Assembly: GCF_007002745.1 (NCBI RefSeq)
Contig: NZ_SGNY01000010.1
Coordinates: forward strand, 62,001-126,000
Origin: Martinezella rhizogenes
GTDB taxonomy: Bacteria; Pseudomonadota; Alphaproteobacteria; Rhizobiales; Rhizobiaceae
DNA: 64,000 nucleotides
Direction of reading: 5' to 3'
Under the pieces are notes generated by a model that worked only from the letters and a program-made list of their open reading frames with translations, ran no database searches and was not told the origin of the DNA. Below, piece after piece: positions 1 through 8,627 of the stretch. How positions within the stretch are numbered: the first letter of the stretch is position 1; each line of letters starts with the position of its first letter. The translations under genes and the position numbers were made by a program.

Positions 1-531
1 GCGATCTTTCCGATGTTCGTGCCCTCCATCATCCTCGCCTTCGCCTTCATCCGCGTGCTTGGGCCCAATGGCATGGTGGATATTCTGCTCAACGCGGTCG
101 ACCTGCCGAAAATCCGCACGCCCTATCTCACCCCCTGGGGACCGGTCATCGGCCTTGTCTGGGACAATATCCCGCTGACGGTGCTGATTTTGCTGGCGGG
201 CCTCGGCAGCGTCGCCAACCAGTCCGTGGAAGCGGCGCGGGATGTGGGCGCCAACGCGCTGCAGGTCTTCTGGCACATCATCCTGCCGCGCATTTCCAAT
301 TCCATTCTCGTGGCGCTTTCCTTTTCGGTGCTCGGCATCTTCTCCTCCTTCACCCTTCCTTATCTGCTTGGCCCCGCATCGCCGGAAATGATTGGTCCCT
401 TCATGCAGCGCACCCTTCGCGATATGCAGGATCCCATCGGCGCCATGACCCAGGCCGTTATCGCCTTCGGCTTCTGCATTGCCTTCGGCCTCTTTTATGT
501 GCGCTCAGTCGCACGCAATCAGGGGAAGTAA
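1..531 (+). CDS. ABC transporter permease, 5' end outside window
   Basis: Inner-membrane permease of a binding-protein-dependent importer. The reading frame is open from base 1, so the true start lies upstream; about 176 C-terminal residues are visible. They contain several hydrophobic segments and the cytoplasmic EAA loop (VEAARDVGANALQVFW) that docks on the ATPase. The type resembles the PotB/FbpB/ThiP half-permeases. The next permease begins 1 nt after this stop, and an ATPase follows, so all three form one transporter. No binding protein is visible; it probably lies upstream of the window. Substrate is not readable from the permease, but the downstream phosphodiesterase and phosphatase suggest a phosphorylated organic compound (inference). 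Confidence 0.9.
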   Translation, partial: AIFPMFVPSIILAFAFIRVLGPNGMVDILLNAVDLPKIRTPYLTPWGPVIGLVWDNIPLTVLILLAGLGSVANQSVEAARDVGANALQVFWHIILPRISNSILVALSFSVLGIFSSFTLPYLLGPASPEMIGPFMQRTLRDMQDPIGAMTQAVIAFGFCIAFGLFYVRSVARNQGK

Positions 532-532
532 C

Positions 533-1357
533 ATGGCCGCTTTTGCACCGGCGCGCAGGCGCCTCGACTGGCCCGGCATATTCTTCGCCGCCCTTCTGAC
601 CGTTGCGATCGTCGGGCCGCTCATCGTCGTCGGCACCTGGGCTTTCACCGAAGTCTGGCGTTACCCCAACGTCGTGCCGCAACAGTTCGGCTTCCGTTTC
701 TGGGGCCAGACACTCGGACGCCCCGATGTATGGAACGCCCTGATGCTGAGCTTTCGGCTGACGACGGTGGTGACCCTGCTTTCGGCGCTGATCTGCCTTC
801 CCGCCGCCTATGCCTTTGCCCGCATGAGCTTTCCCGGCCGCAATCTCTTGTTCTTCTCCTTCCTTGCCGGTCATGCCTTCCCGAAATTCGGGCTGCTGGT
901 GGCAATTGCGGCGATCTTTCTGCAGCTCAACCTCATCGGCACATTCTGGGGCGTCGTCCTGATCCAACTCGTCGGCACGCTGATGTTCATGATCTGGATA
1001 CCCGTCGCCGCGTTTCAGGCCGTCGATCGCCGCATGGAAGAGGCGGCCCGCGATGTGGGGGCCAGTCCCCTGCGGGTCTTCTGGTCGATCACGCTGCCAC
1101 AGGCCGGGCCGACCATTGCCGCCGCCGTGCTCCTGAGCTTCGTCGGCACCTTCTATGAAACCGAAGGGGCATGGCTCATCGGCGCCCCCGGCATCCGCAC
1201 GATGCCGGTGCTGATGATCAGCTACATCAACAACCAGATGGTCATCCAGTATGGCGCGGTCCTGTCCGTCGTGCTCTGGGTGCCGTCATTCATTGCCCTC
1301 ATGTTCGCCCGCCGCGTCATTGGCGGCGGCGCCTTCGCCCGCGGCTTCGGCGGTTAG
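533..1357 (+). CDS. ABC transporter permease
   Basis: Second permease of the importer, 274 residues. An upstream in-frame start would overlap the preceding permease, so I take ATG 533, which follows its stop by 1 nt (translational coupling likely). The N-terminus is a short basic cytoplasmic tail followed by a hydrophobic helix. The EAA loop MEEAARDVGASPLRVFW is clear near residues 168-183. Paralogous to the first permease, as expected for a heterodimeric PotBC/FbpB-like pair. It ends 8 nt before the ATPase start. Confidence 0.9.
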   Translation: MAAFAPARRRLDWPGIFFAALLTVAIVGPLIVVGTWAFTEVWRYPNVVPQQFGFRFWGQTLGRPDVWNALMLSFRLTTVVTLLSALICLPAAYAFARMSFPGRNLLFFSFLAGHAFPKFGLLVAIAAIFLQLNLIGTFWGVVLIQLVGTLMFMIWIPVAAFQAVDRRMEEAARDVGASPLRVFWSITLPQAGPTIAAAVLLSFVGTFYETEGAWLIGAPGIRTMPVLMISYINNQMVIQYGAVLSVVLWVPSFIALMFARRVIGGGAFARGFGG

Positions 1358-1365
1358 GAATATTC

Positions 1366-2400
1366 ATGTCCGTACTTCATATCCGCGGGGTTACGAAAAC
1401 CTTCGCCGGTGGCACCAAGGCAGTCGACAACTTCTCGCTCGACGTCGCCGATGGTGAACTCGTCTGCCTTCTCGGCCCCTCCGGTTCCGGCAAATCAACG
1501 CTGCTGCGCATGGTCGGTGGTTTCGAACAGCCGACCGGCGGACGGATCACCATCGACGGCGAAGACGTCACCCATCTGCCACCCGAGCGCCGGCCCACCG
1601 GCATGGTGTTCCAGAGCCACGCGCTCTGGACCCATATGAACGTCTTCAAGAACCTCGCATTCGGCCTCAAGCTGCGGCGCATGCCGGCCTCCCAGATCAA
1701 GGGGAAGGTCGAAGCGGTACTCGAACTGGTCGGGCTTTCCGGTTATGGCGAACGCGCCACCAGCCAGCTCTCCGGCGGCCAGCAGCAACGCGTGGCGCTC
1801 GCCCGCTCACTGGTCCTGGAGCCGAAAATCCTGCTTCTGGATGAACCCTTCGCCAGCCTCGACCAGCATCTGCGCGAGCGCCTGCGGGAAGAGGTGCGCG
1901 ATATCCAGCAGCGTCTCGGCATCACCACGCTGTTTGTCACGCATGGACAGGATGAGGCCCTTTCCATGGCCGACCGCATCGTCGTGATGGCCAATGGCAA
2001 GACCGAGCAGATCGACCGACCGAACGTCATCTACCGCGAGCCGCAGACCCCCTTCGTCGCCGGCTTCATCGGCACCATGAACCTGATCGAAGGCGTGGTT
2101 TCGGGCGGAACCTTCACCCATGCCGGCCTTACCGTGCCACTGCCCGTCTCCGACGGTCCCGCCATTCTCGCCATCCGCCCCGAGGCCGTTGATCTGAAGG
2201 CATCCGAGACGCCGCAGGCAAGCGTTCACCGGGTGACCGATTACGGCACCCATGGCCTTGTCGATCTCGATCTTCCCGATGGCGTCAGGATCAAATCGAT
2301 GGTCGCCCATCCCGATCTCTTCCGGGCCGGACAGGGGGTCGATATCCTGCCCCGCGCCGTCACGGCCTTTCGCGACAACCGGCAAATCTACCGGAGCTGA
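1366..2400 (+). CDS. ABC transporter ATPase (PotA/FbpC/UgpC type)
   Basis: Energises the two preceding permeases. The 344-residue protein has Walker A (GPSGSGKST, residues 37-45), Q-loop (VFQSH, near 82), signature LSGGQQQR (135-142), Walker B with ILLLDEP (155-161) and the H-loop VTHGQDEA. About 100 C-terminal residues form a TOBE-like regulatory domain (FIGTMNLIEG, IRPEAVDL). The frame is open farther upstream inside the permease gene, but ATG 1366 is the only start that gives a normal ABC N-terminus (MSVLHIRGVTKTF). The next gene starts 2 nt after the stop, so the operon continues. Confidence 0.93.
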   Translation: MSVLHIRGVTKTFAGGTKAVDNFSLDVADGELVCLLGPSGSGKSTLLRMVGGFEQPTGGRITIDGEDVTHLPPERRPTGMVFQSHALWTHMNVFKNLAFGLKLRRMPASQIKGKVEAVLELVGLSGYGERATSQLSGGQQQRVALARSLVLEPKILLLDEPFASLDQHLRERLREEVRDIQQRLGITTLFVTHGQDEALSMADRIVVMANGKTEQIDRPNVIYREPQTPFVAGFIGTMNLIEGVVSGGTFTHAGLTVPLPVSDGPAILAIRPEAVDLKASETPQASVHRVTDYGTHGLVDLDLPDGVRIKSMVAHPDLFRAGQGVDILPRAVTAFRDNRQIYRS

Positions 2401-2402
2401 CC

Positions 2403-3239
2403 ATGAACATGCCCATCCTCCTCGAACGCGACGGCCATCGCACCTGGCTCAAATGGCATCGCGGCCGCCGCCGCGCAGCCGATCCCGCCTTCACCGGCGA
2501 GCGCATCATCGAGGCCATGTGCCTTGGCGCGAGCATCGAAGTCGATCTCGTCATTCACGCCGACCACGGCTGCGCCGTGCTGCATGATCTGACGCTGGAG
2601 CGGGAAACCACCGGCGCCGGAAGGGTGCGAGACGCCTCCGCCGCCAGCCTGCGCCAGCTGCATCTGCGCGACAATCACGGTCAGCCCGTATCCTCAAGGG
2701 TGATGCTGCTCGAAGACCTCTGCACCCTGCTCGCCCGCGAGATCATCCATCCCGATGCCCTGCTGCAGCTCGATTTCAAGGAGGACCGGCACGCCCTCAC
2801 CCCGCAGGTCATCGCGGGTTTCAGCGCAAGCATCGCGCCATTGGCGGGCTCCATGATCCTGTCCGGCGGGGATTTCGACGCCATCGCCGCGCTTGCCGGA
2901 TCGGTCCCCGATCTCAAGACGGGATATGACCCGTGTGAGGACGACACACTCGCAAGGCTGCAGACGGGCGAAGACTTTTCCAACTTCATCGAACAGGCGC
3001 TCGCCACGGCACCGGCTGCCGGAATGATCTATCTCGATTATCGGATCATCCTTGCTGCAGAGGATGCCGGCATTGATATCATCGCCCCCGTCCACGCCGC
3101 CGGCCGCCGTGTCGATGCATGGACCATCAACAGCATCACGCCGCAATCGATCACCGATGTCGAGCGGCTGTTGCGGCTCAAGGTCGACCAGATCACCACC
3201 GATGACCCGGAAGGGCTAACCGAGGCATTCAGCCGATGA
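2403..3239 (+). CDS. glycerophosphodiester phosphodiesterase family protein
   Basis: 278 residues, GDPD-type TIM barrel. Such enzymes hydrolyse glycerophosphodiesters to glycerol-3-phosphate and an alcohol. Visible family marks are the HRG of the first strand (residues 18-21, KWHRG instead of the usual AHRG), the metal-binding E-x-D (SIEVDL) with the second histidine in AVLHDLTLERETTG, and KED in LQLDFKED. No signal peptide, so cytoplasmic. It lies 2 nt after the transporter ATPase and overlaps the phosphatase gene by 4 nt (ATGA), which suggests the imported compound is a glycerophosphodiester. The exact substrate is inference. Confidence 0.82.
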   Translation: MNMPILLERDGHRTWLKWHRGRRRAADPAFTGERIIEAMCLGASIEVDLVIHADHGCAVLHDLTLERETTGAGRVRDASAASLRQLHLRDNHGQPVSSRVMLLEDLCTLLAREIIHPDALLQLDFKEDRHALTPQVIAGFSASIAPLAGSMILSGGDFDAIAALAGSVPDLKTGYDPCEDDTLARLQTGEDFSNFIEQALATAPAAGMIYLDYRIILAAEDAGIDIIAPVHAAGRRVDAWTINSITPQSITDVERLLRLKVDQITTDDPEGLTEAFSR

Positions 3240-4042
3240 CCGTCAACTACACCGCCATTCTGGAAGACATGATCGCCACCACCCGCGAGGCCGGCGCATT
3301 GACGCTCCAGCATTTCAGGCGCTTCCGCGACATCGAGATCGGCGTCAAGGGACCGGGCGACTTCGTGTCCGATGCGGACCGGCAGTCCGAAACGCTGATC
3401 CGCGAACGCCTGCTCGGCCGGTATCCCTGGGGGTTGACCGGCGAGGAATTCGCTCCGGTTGACGGTTCGGATGCCGAACATCGCTGGCTGGTCGATCCCA
3501 TCGATGGCACCACCAATTTCATCTATGGCCAGCACTACACCATCACCATTGCGCTGCGCCGCGGCAACGAGACGATCTGCGGGCTTGTCTATAATCCAGT
3601 CGCCGACGAGATGTTCACGACGATCAAGGGCGAAGGCGCATATCTCAACGGCGAACGCCTGCGCGTCAATGCCAGCAGCGATATCGCGCTCATGTGCGTC
3701 GGCACCGGCCTGCCAACACCCAATCTTTCGCTTTATCCCGGCGCCTACCAGCGTCTGGACGATATTCGGGGCCCAATCGGCGCGGTGCGGGTCGTCGGCA
3801 GCGCCGCCAATTCCTGCGCTTACGTGGCCTGCGGCCGGCTTACCGGTTATTACGAGGAGACAGGGTTTGTCGATACCGCAGCCGGTATCCTGCTCGTTGA
3901 GGAAGCCGGCGGCATCGTGACGGACTGGTGGGGGCGCGGGCCTGAAATCTATGAGCGGACCGGCACGCTGATCGTCGCCAATGCCGCAACCCACGCCTAT
4001 CTTCTCGAACGGCTTCGCGGCGTTCCGCCCAAGGACCCCTGA
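3236..4042 (+). CDS. inositol monophosphatase family protein
   Basis: 268 residues, Mg-dependent IMPase/SuhB superfamily. Visible motifs are GEEF (first metal glutamate), the signature WLVDPIDGTTNFIYG, and the C-terminal DTAAGILLVEEAGG segment with its metal-binding aspartate. Family members dephosphorylate inositol phosphates, histidinol phosphate or related sugar phosphates. ATG 3236 overlaps the stop of the phosphodiesterase gene. Placed after an importer and a GDPD enzyme, its likely role is to finish breakdown of a substrate such as glycerophosphoinositol (GPI to inositol phosphate to inositol); that reading is inference. It converges on the next gene with a 76-bp gap in which I see no convincing terminator. 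Confidence 0.85.
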   Translation: MTVNYTAILEDMIATTREAGALTLQHFRRFRDIEIGVKGPGDFVSDADRQSETLIRERLLGRYPWGLTGEEFAPVDGSDAEHRWLVDPIDGTTNFIYGQHYTITIALRRGNETICGLVYNPVADEMFTTIKGEGAYLNGERLRVNASSDIALMCVGTGLPTPNLSLYPGAYQRLDDIRGPIGAVRVVGSAANSCAYVACGRLTGYYEETGFVDTAAGILLVEEAGGIVTDWWGRGPEIYERTGTLIVANAATHAYLLERLRGVPPKDP

Positions 4043-4118
4043 GCGGCACAGCGCGCGTGGTCAGTACATCCGCCGGCACGTATCCGCCAATATGCGGGTC
4101 CTGCGAAGGATAGCGTGA

Positions 4119-4880
4119 TCAGTAACCGCCCGTCATCAGCACGGTTTCACCGGTCATGAAACTGCAGGCCTGCGACGACAGGAAGATGGCGGCACCCACC
4201 ATTTCTTCCGGCTGCCCGGCACGGCCCATCCAGTTCAGCGTCCGGACGTATTCCGCCCAGCCTTCGGGGTCCTCATCACGACGGTGGGCATTGCGGTCGG
4301 TGTCGATGAGGCCGGGCGCGAGTGTGTTGAGCAACACATTGTCGCGCGCATAATCCCGCGCCTGACTCTGGATCAGATTGTGCTGCGCAGCCTTGGTGGC
4401 GGCATAGGCGGTGACGATGCCCTTCGGACGCAGCTGATTGACCGAGCCGATGGAAACCACCCTGCCCCATTTGCGGGCCGCCATGCGCGGCAAAGCCGCC
4501 TGCAGCATATCCACCGTTGAGCCCAGATTGACCGCCAGCTGAAACGCCAGATCGTCCGGTGTCAGTTCCGAAAGCGCGGCGTTGATCTGGGCGCTGGCAT
4601 TGATGACAAGAATATCGACCGGTGCTATCGCCTCGGCCCGTTCGATGAGGTCACGACCGGCACCGGGTTCGGAAAGATCGCCCGCCAGTTCCTGCGCCGT
4701 GCTGCCGCTTGCAAGGATCCGGTGCTGCACGGGCGCGGCAGCGCCCGGCTTTATGCCATGCAGGATGACATGGGCGCCCGCGCCCGCCAGCCCCTCGGCA
4801 ATGGCGGCGCCTATGCCACGGCTGGAACCGGTGACGAGCGCCGTGCGGCCCTTCAATCCAAAGACGCTTTCGAGACGCAT
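4119..4880 (-). CDS. SDR family NAD(P)-dependent oxidoreductase
   Basis: 253 residues, classical short-chain dehydrogenase. It has the cofactor motif TGSSRGIGAA near residues 17-26, NAS in VINASAQ (NNAG equivalent), and a catalytic Ser followed by YAATKAAQ (YxxxK). It is the last gene of the long minus-strand catabolic operon, 3 nt after the IclR/SMP-30 gene. In this setting it probably oxidises or reduces a sugar, sugar alcohol or sugar acid. The closest annotated relatives would be gluconate 5-dehydrogenase-like SDRs (inference). Confidence 0.85.
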   Translation of the reverse strand: MRLESVFGLKGRTALVTGSSRGIGAAIAEGLAGAGAHVILHGIKPGAAAPVQHRILASGSTAQELAGDLSEPGAGRDLIERAEAIAPVDILVINASAQINAALSELTPDDLAFQLAVNLGSTVDMLQAALPRMAARKWGRVVSIGSVNQLRPKGIVTAYAATKAAQHNLIQSQARDYARDNVLLNTLAPGLIDTDRNAHRRDEDPEGWAEYVRTLNWMGRAGQPEEMVGAAIFLSSQACSFMTGETVLMTGGY

Positions 4881-4883
4881 CCT

Positions 4884-6566
4884 TTATCCTTCAAACAGCG
4901 AGATGCGCGCGCCGGCAATTCCCGGGCGGCAGGAAAACAGGCCGCCGGAGAGCGGCGCATCGGCGAGTGTCGAGGCAGGCAGGCGCGTGCGGGCGCTGGT
5001 GATGAACAGCGTCGACAGGTCCGGCCCGCCAAAGGCGATGCTGGAAGGGCGCGGCACCGGCATGTCGATCACCTGGTCCAGCTTGCCGTTCGGAAGATAA
5101 CGGCGCACGCACCAGCCATCCCAGATGGCGCACCAGACACCGCCTTCGGCATCCACGGCCAGACCATCCGGCCGGCCATCGGCCACCGGAATGCGGGCGA
5201 ATTCACGGCGCTGCGACAGCGCGCCCGTCGCCGGATCACAATCATAGGCATGGATGAGGCCGGGCACGGTATCGACGAAATAGAAGGTCCGGCCATCGGG
5301 GCTCCAGCCGAGACCGTTGGAGACGATGATGCCGCCTTCCTTGCGCTCGGATGCGCCATTGGCATTGATGCGATAAAGCGCACCCGTGGGCTTGGAAGCA
5401 TCGATGCGCATCGAGCCGACCCAGATCGCGCCATCCGGCCCGCATTTGGCATCGTTCAGGCGGTTATCGGCAATGCCAGCCTCCGGGCTGACGAAGGGGG
5501 TCAGCCGGCCGGAGGCGAAATCCAGCCATTCGACGCCATCCTGTGACGCCACCAGCAACCGCCCGCCGGTGACCGGAATGACGGCGCTGACCAACTTGCC
5601 TGTCTCGCAGGTTTCGTTGCGGCCGGTGGCAGGATCGAAGCGGTGCACCGCCGGATGCAGGATATCCACCCAGTAGAGCGCGTTTTCCCCCTCGTGCCAG
5701 ACCGGGCTTTCCCCCAGCTGCGCACCCCACGGCAGAATACAGCTGAGTTCGGCGCTGGGGCGGCCCGTTGCCGAACGCGGGCGTGGCCGCGAACTGATCG
5801 CCACGGCCCCGGCTGCACCGGTAATGCGGCGGGCGGCAGCAATCAATTCACGCCCGGCGGGATGGATATTGGAGGAATCCAGCCGCGACGACGGCCCGAG
5901 CGCGACGAGCACGCCCATCGGCGTATTGTCCCGGCCCATGACAGGGGCGGCGACCGAATTCACGCCCGGCAGATGCTCCTCGTAGGAAATCGAATAACCC
6001 CGCGCCCGCGTCAGCGTCAGATCGGCCTGCAGCGCATCGAGGCTGGTAATGGTTTTGGGTGTCTGCAGATCGAGCGTCAGGCGATCCAGCAGCGCGCGGC
6101 CAACGGCGGGGTCCTGAAAGGCGAGCAGCGCCTTGCCCGGTGCGGTGCAATGCAGGGGCACGCGGCGTCCCACCTCGACGCGCACCGAAAGACCGTTCGG
6201 CGAACGTTCGGCGAGATATTGCGTCATGGTGCCGTCAAGCCGGCACAGTGCAACCGTCTCCCCCAGCTCGGCTGCCAGCCGCTCCAGTTCAGGCGTCGCC
6301 GCCGAGACGAGATCGAAGCTCTCCCAGACCTTATGGGACATTTCCAGAAAACGCTGGCCCAGCACATAGGTGCCACGGGCCTCATCCTGACGGACGAGGC
6401 CATAAGCGATAAGGGTGCGCAGGATGCGCGCGAATGTCGGCTTCGGCAGACCGGAGGCGCGCAGCAGCTCGGCAAAACGCAACGGTTCCGGCGCATCGGC
6501 AACCATGTCGAGCAGGGTCAGGCCCTTGGCCAGTGCCGCCGTGCCGCCCGGCGTCTCCGGTTTCAT
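4884..6566 (-). CDS. IclR transcriptional regulator fused to SMP-30/gluconolactonase domain
   Basis: 560 residues from ATG 6566, which overlaps the stop of the preceding gene (ATGA); the frame extends 24 codons farther but inside that gene. Residues about 10-250 are a complete IclR protein: an N-terminal winged helix (ELLRASGLPKPTFARIL) and an effector domain (VPLHCTAPGKALLAF, YEEHLPGVNSVAAPV). A basic, Ser/Arg/Pro-rich linker follows, then about 285 residues of SMP-30/gluconolactonase beta-propeller with the expected metal ligands: Glu in LGESPVWHE, Asn in NRLNDAKCGPDG, Asn in SNGLGWSPDG and Asp in GRPDGLAVD. It may sense and hydrolyse a sugar lactone in the same pathway. One uninterrupted frame supports a real fusion rather than an annotation merge. 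Confidence 0.85.
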   Translation of the reverse strand: MKPETPGGTAALAKGLTLLDMVADAPEPLRFAELLRASGLPKPTFARILRTLIAYGLVRQDEARGTYVLGQRFLEMSHKVWESFDLVSAATPELERLAAELGETVALCRLDGTMTQYLAERSPNGLSVRVEVGRRVPLHCTAPGKALLAFQDPAVGRALLDRLTLDLQTPKTITSLDALQADLTLTRARGYSISYEEHLPGVNSVAAPVMGRDNTPMGVLVALGPSSRLDSSNIHPAGRELIAAARRITGAAGAVAISSRPRPRSATGRPSAELSCILPWGAQLGESPVWHEGENALYWVDILHPAVHRFDPATGRNETCETGKLVSAVIPVTGGRLLVASQDGVEWLDFASGRLTPFVSPEAGIADNRLNDAKCGPDGAIWVGSMRIDASKPTGALYRINANGASERKEGGIIVSNGLGWSPDGRTFYFVDTVPGLIHAYDCDPATGALSQRREFARIPVADGRPDGLAVDAEGGVWCAIWDGWCVRRYLPNGKLDQVIDMPVPRPSSIAFGGPDLSTLFITSARTRLPASTLADAPLSGGLFSCRPGIAGARISLFEG

Positions 6567-7546
6567 TGCCTCTGCTCCTTCGCGAGTCGCTGCCGCCTTG
6601 CGGCCGCCGCGTCGTCCAGCATCCGGTCCATCGTCCATTCCGCTTCAAACCCCAAAGTGTTTCTGATCCGCTCGTTGGACGTATGGTAATAAACGCCGTC
6701 GCCGGGAAAATCGACTGTCACGATGGGCAGGCCGGTCAGCGCCGCAATTTTCGGCAGAAGCGCTGCGAAATCGGCCGGTTCATCGGCACCGAGATTGAAG
6801 GTGCCGCCCGCCGCCCCGGGGTGATCGAGAGCAAGCAGAATACCCGCCACCATGTCACGCGTATCGGTTATATGCATACGGAACGGCCGGCCTTTTTCAT
6901 TGCGCGCCAGAATGTGCGACGGCTCACCGATATCGCGGGACTGGAGCAGTTCGGCGATGGCAGTGTTTCCGAAATTCTGCTGCTGGCGAATGCGCGGCCG
7001 CAGGAAAAACCGGGGGCCGGAAAAGAAACTGTCCTCATCCAGCAGCTCCGCCGCATCCTGCGTATGAGAAAACCGCAGGATCACCGTTTCCATGGTGCCG
7101 CTTCGCTGGTGAAAGCGCACCAGCTCTTCGCCCAGAAGCTTGGTCAGACCATAGGGCGAATTGGGGCAGAGCGGATGGTCCTCGGTGACCGGCAGGAACT
7201 CCGGCCGGTTTTCCGGATAGACCTCACCCGACGAAGCGAAGACGAACCGCCGCACGCCAGCTGCTGAGGCCGCATCCAGAAGCCGGCGCGTGCCCTCGAC
7301 ATTGACGGCGAACATGCGGTCGCGATCCGCCGGAGCCCATGACATGAAGGCGCCCAGATGCAGGACGGCACTCACGCCCTTGATGGCTTCGGACAGCGCC
7401 TGCGCGTCCTCCAGCGACCCGACGACTTCCTCGCCGCCGGTTGCCGATGGCCTCAAATCAAAACCGCGAACGGCGCGGCCCTGCGCGCGCAAGGCGGCGA
7501 CAACGGCACGGCCGACACGGCCTGCCGATCCGGTGACGAGGATCAT
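6563..7546 (-). CDS. NAD-dependent epimerase/dehydratase family protein (extended SDR)
   Basis: 327 residues. The N-terminal nucleotide motif is TGSAGRVGRA (residues 5-14), followed by an acidic second strand (GFDLR), LHLGAF, a catalytic Ser segment (FASSGEVYP) and YGLTKLLGE (YxxxK). Extended SDRs include sugar epimerases and sugar dehydrogenases such as uronate dehydrogenase. ATG overlaps the stop of the upstream ATPase gene by 4 nt, and its own stop overlaps the next start. Beside a lactonase domain and an acid-sugar dehydratase, an aldose or uronate dehydrogenase role (sugar to lactone) is a reasonable inference. Confidence 0.84.
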   Translation of the reverse strand: MILVTGSAGRVGRAVVAALRAQGRAVRGFDLRPSATGGEEVVGSLEDAQALSEAIKGVSAVLHLGAFMSWAPADRDRMFAVNVEGTRRLLDAASAAGVRRFVFASSGEVYPENRPEFLPVTEDHPLCPNSPYGLTKLLGEELVRFHQRSGTMETVILRFSHTQDAAELLDEDSFFSGPRFFLRPRIRQQQNFGNTAIAELLQSRDIGEPSHILARNEKGRPFRMHITDTRDMVAGILLALDHPGAAGGTFNLGADEPADFAALLPKIAALTGLPIVTVDFPGDGVYYHTSNERIRNTLGFEAEWTMDRMLDDAAAARRQRLAKEQRQ

Positions 7547-8625
7547 AGCCGTGCTCCCGTCTTTGCATCGAAGAGATAAAGCTGGGCCGGATCGAAACCG
7601 AGCCGGAGCGCCTCATTGCCGGGAAGGCTGCCGGTATGCGAGACGCGCGCGATCAGCCCCTTGGACTTACCCTCCTCGCCATCCGCGACCCTTGCGCCTT
7701 CCGCATCGAAATAGACATATTTTTCCGATCCCAGGCTTTCCACCAGCGTCGGACGGACATCGAAGGCAACAGGCGCATCGCCCAGAACGAGATGTTCCGG
7801 CCGCAGGCCGACAATCACGCCGCCCTGGCGGCCGACGGCACCGGGCAGAGAAACCGGTTGCCCAAACAGGGTAACAGTGCCGTCACGCAGTTCCGCATTG
7901 AGGAAATTCATGCCCGGCGAGCCGATGAAACCGGCAACGAAAAGATTGGCCGGATTGTTGAAAAGCTCGTCGGGTGCGGCGATCTGCTGGATGATGCCGC
8001 CCTGCATGATGACGACGCGGTCCGCCATTGTCATCGCTTCGACCTGATCATGCGTCACATAAACGGTGGTGACACCGATGCGCTTGTGCAACGCGCCGAT
8101 TTCGGCACGCATGTGGACGCGCAGCTTGGCATCGAGATTGGACAGCGGCTCATCCATCAGGAAGGCCTGCGGCTGGCGCACGATGGCACGGCCAAGTGCC
8201 ACGCGCTGGCGCTGGCCGCCCGAGAGATCCTTGGGCTTGCGATCGAGATAGGGTGTCACTTCCAGAATGCGCGCCGCATCATCAACCCGGCGGTCGATCT
8301 CGGCCTTGTCGGTGCCGCGCATCTTCAGGCCGAAGCCGATATTCTGGCGAACGGTGAGGTGCGGATAAAGCGCATAGTTCTGGAACACCATGGCGATGTC
8401 GCGGTCACCCGGCGCCAGATCCGTCACGTCGTTGTCGCCGATGAAGATCTGGCCTTCGCTTGCCGGTTCGAGACCGGCGAGGATTTTCAGCATCGTCGAC
8501 TTGCCGCAGCCGGAAGGCCCGACCAGCACCACGAACTCGCCGTTCTCGATCTCAAGCGAAAACGGCCTGAGCACGTTGAGCGCGCCATAGGACTTGCTGA
8601 CGTTGCGAATGGAAATATTGGCCAT
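7543..8625 (-). CDS. ABC sugar transporter ATPase (MalK/UgpC family)
   Basis: 360 residues from ATG 8625; the longer open frame upstream is antisense overlap with the permease gene and is not coding. Walker A GPSGCGKST (37-45), Q-loop VFQNYALYPH, signature LSGGQRQR, Walker B AFLMDEPLSNLD and switch VTHDQVEA are all present. A C-terminal TOBE/MalK-like regulatory domain includes GLRPEHLVLG. The MalK-type motif set points to carbohydrate import and pairs it with the two MalF/MalG-type permeases and the binding protein upstream in the same operon. Confidence 0.93.
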   Translation of the reverse strand: MANISIRNVSKSYGALNVLRPFSLEIENGEFVVLVGPSGCGKSTMLKILAGLEPASEGQIFIGDNDVTDLAPGDRDIAMVFQNYALYPHLTVRQNIGFGLKMRGTDKAEIDRRVDDAARILEVTPYLDRKPKDLSGGQRQRVALGRAIVRQPQAFLMDEPLSNLDAKLRVHMRAEIGALHKRIGVTTVYVTHDQVEAMTMADRVVIMQGGIIQQIAAPDELFNNPANLFVAGFIGSPGMNFLNAELRDGTVTLFGQPVSLPGAVGRQGGVIVGLRPEHLVLGDAPVAFDVRPTLVESLGSEKYVYFDAEGARVADGEEGKSKGLIARVSHTGSLPGNEALRLGFDPAQLYLFDAKTGARL

Positions 8626-8627
8626 GC

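Noticed and set aside
1171..1365. Upstream extension of the first ABC ATPase frame
   Set aside because: It lies wholly within the permease gene in another frame, and ATG 1366 gives the normal ABC N-terminus.
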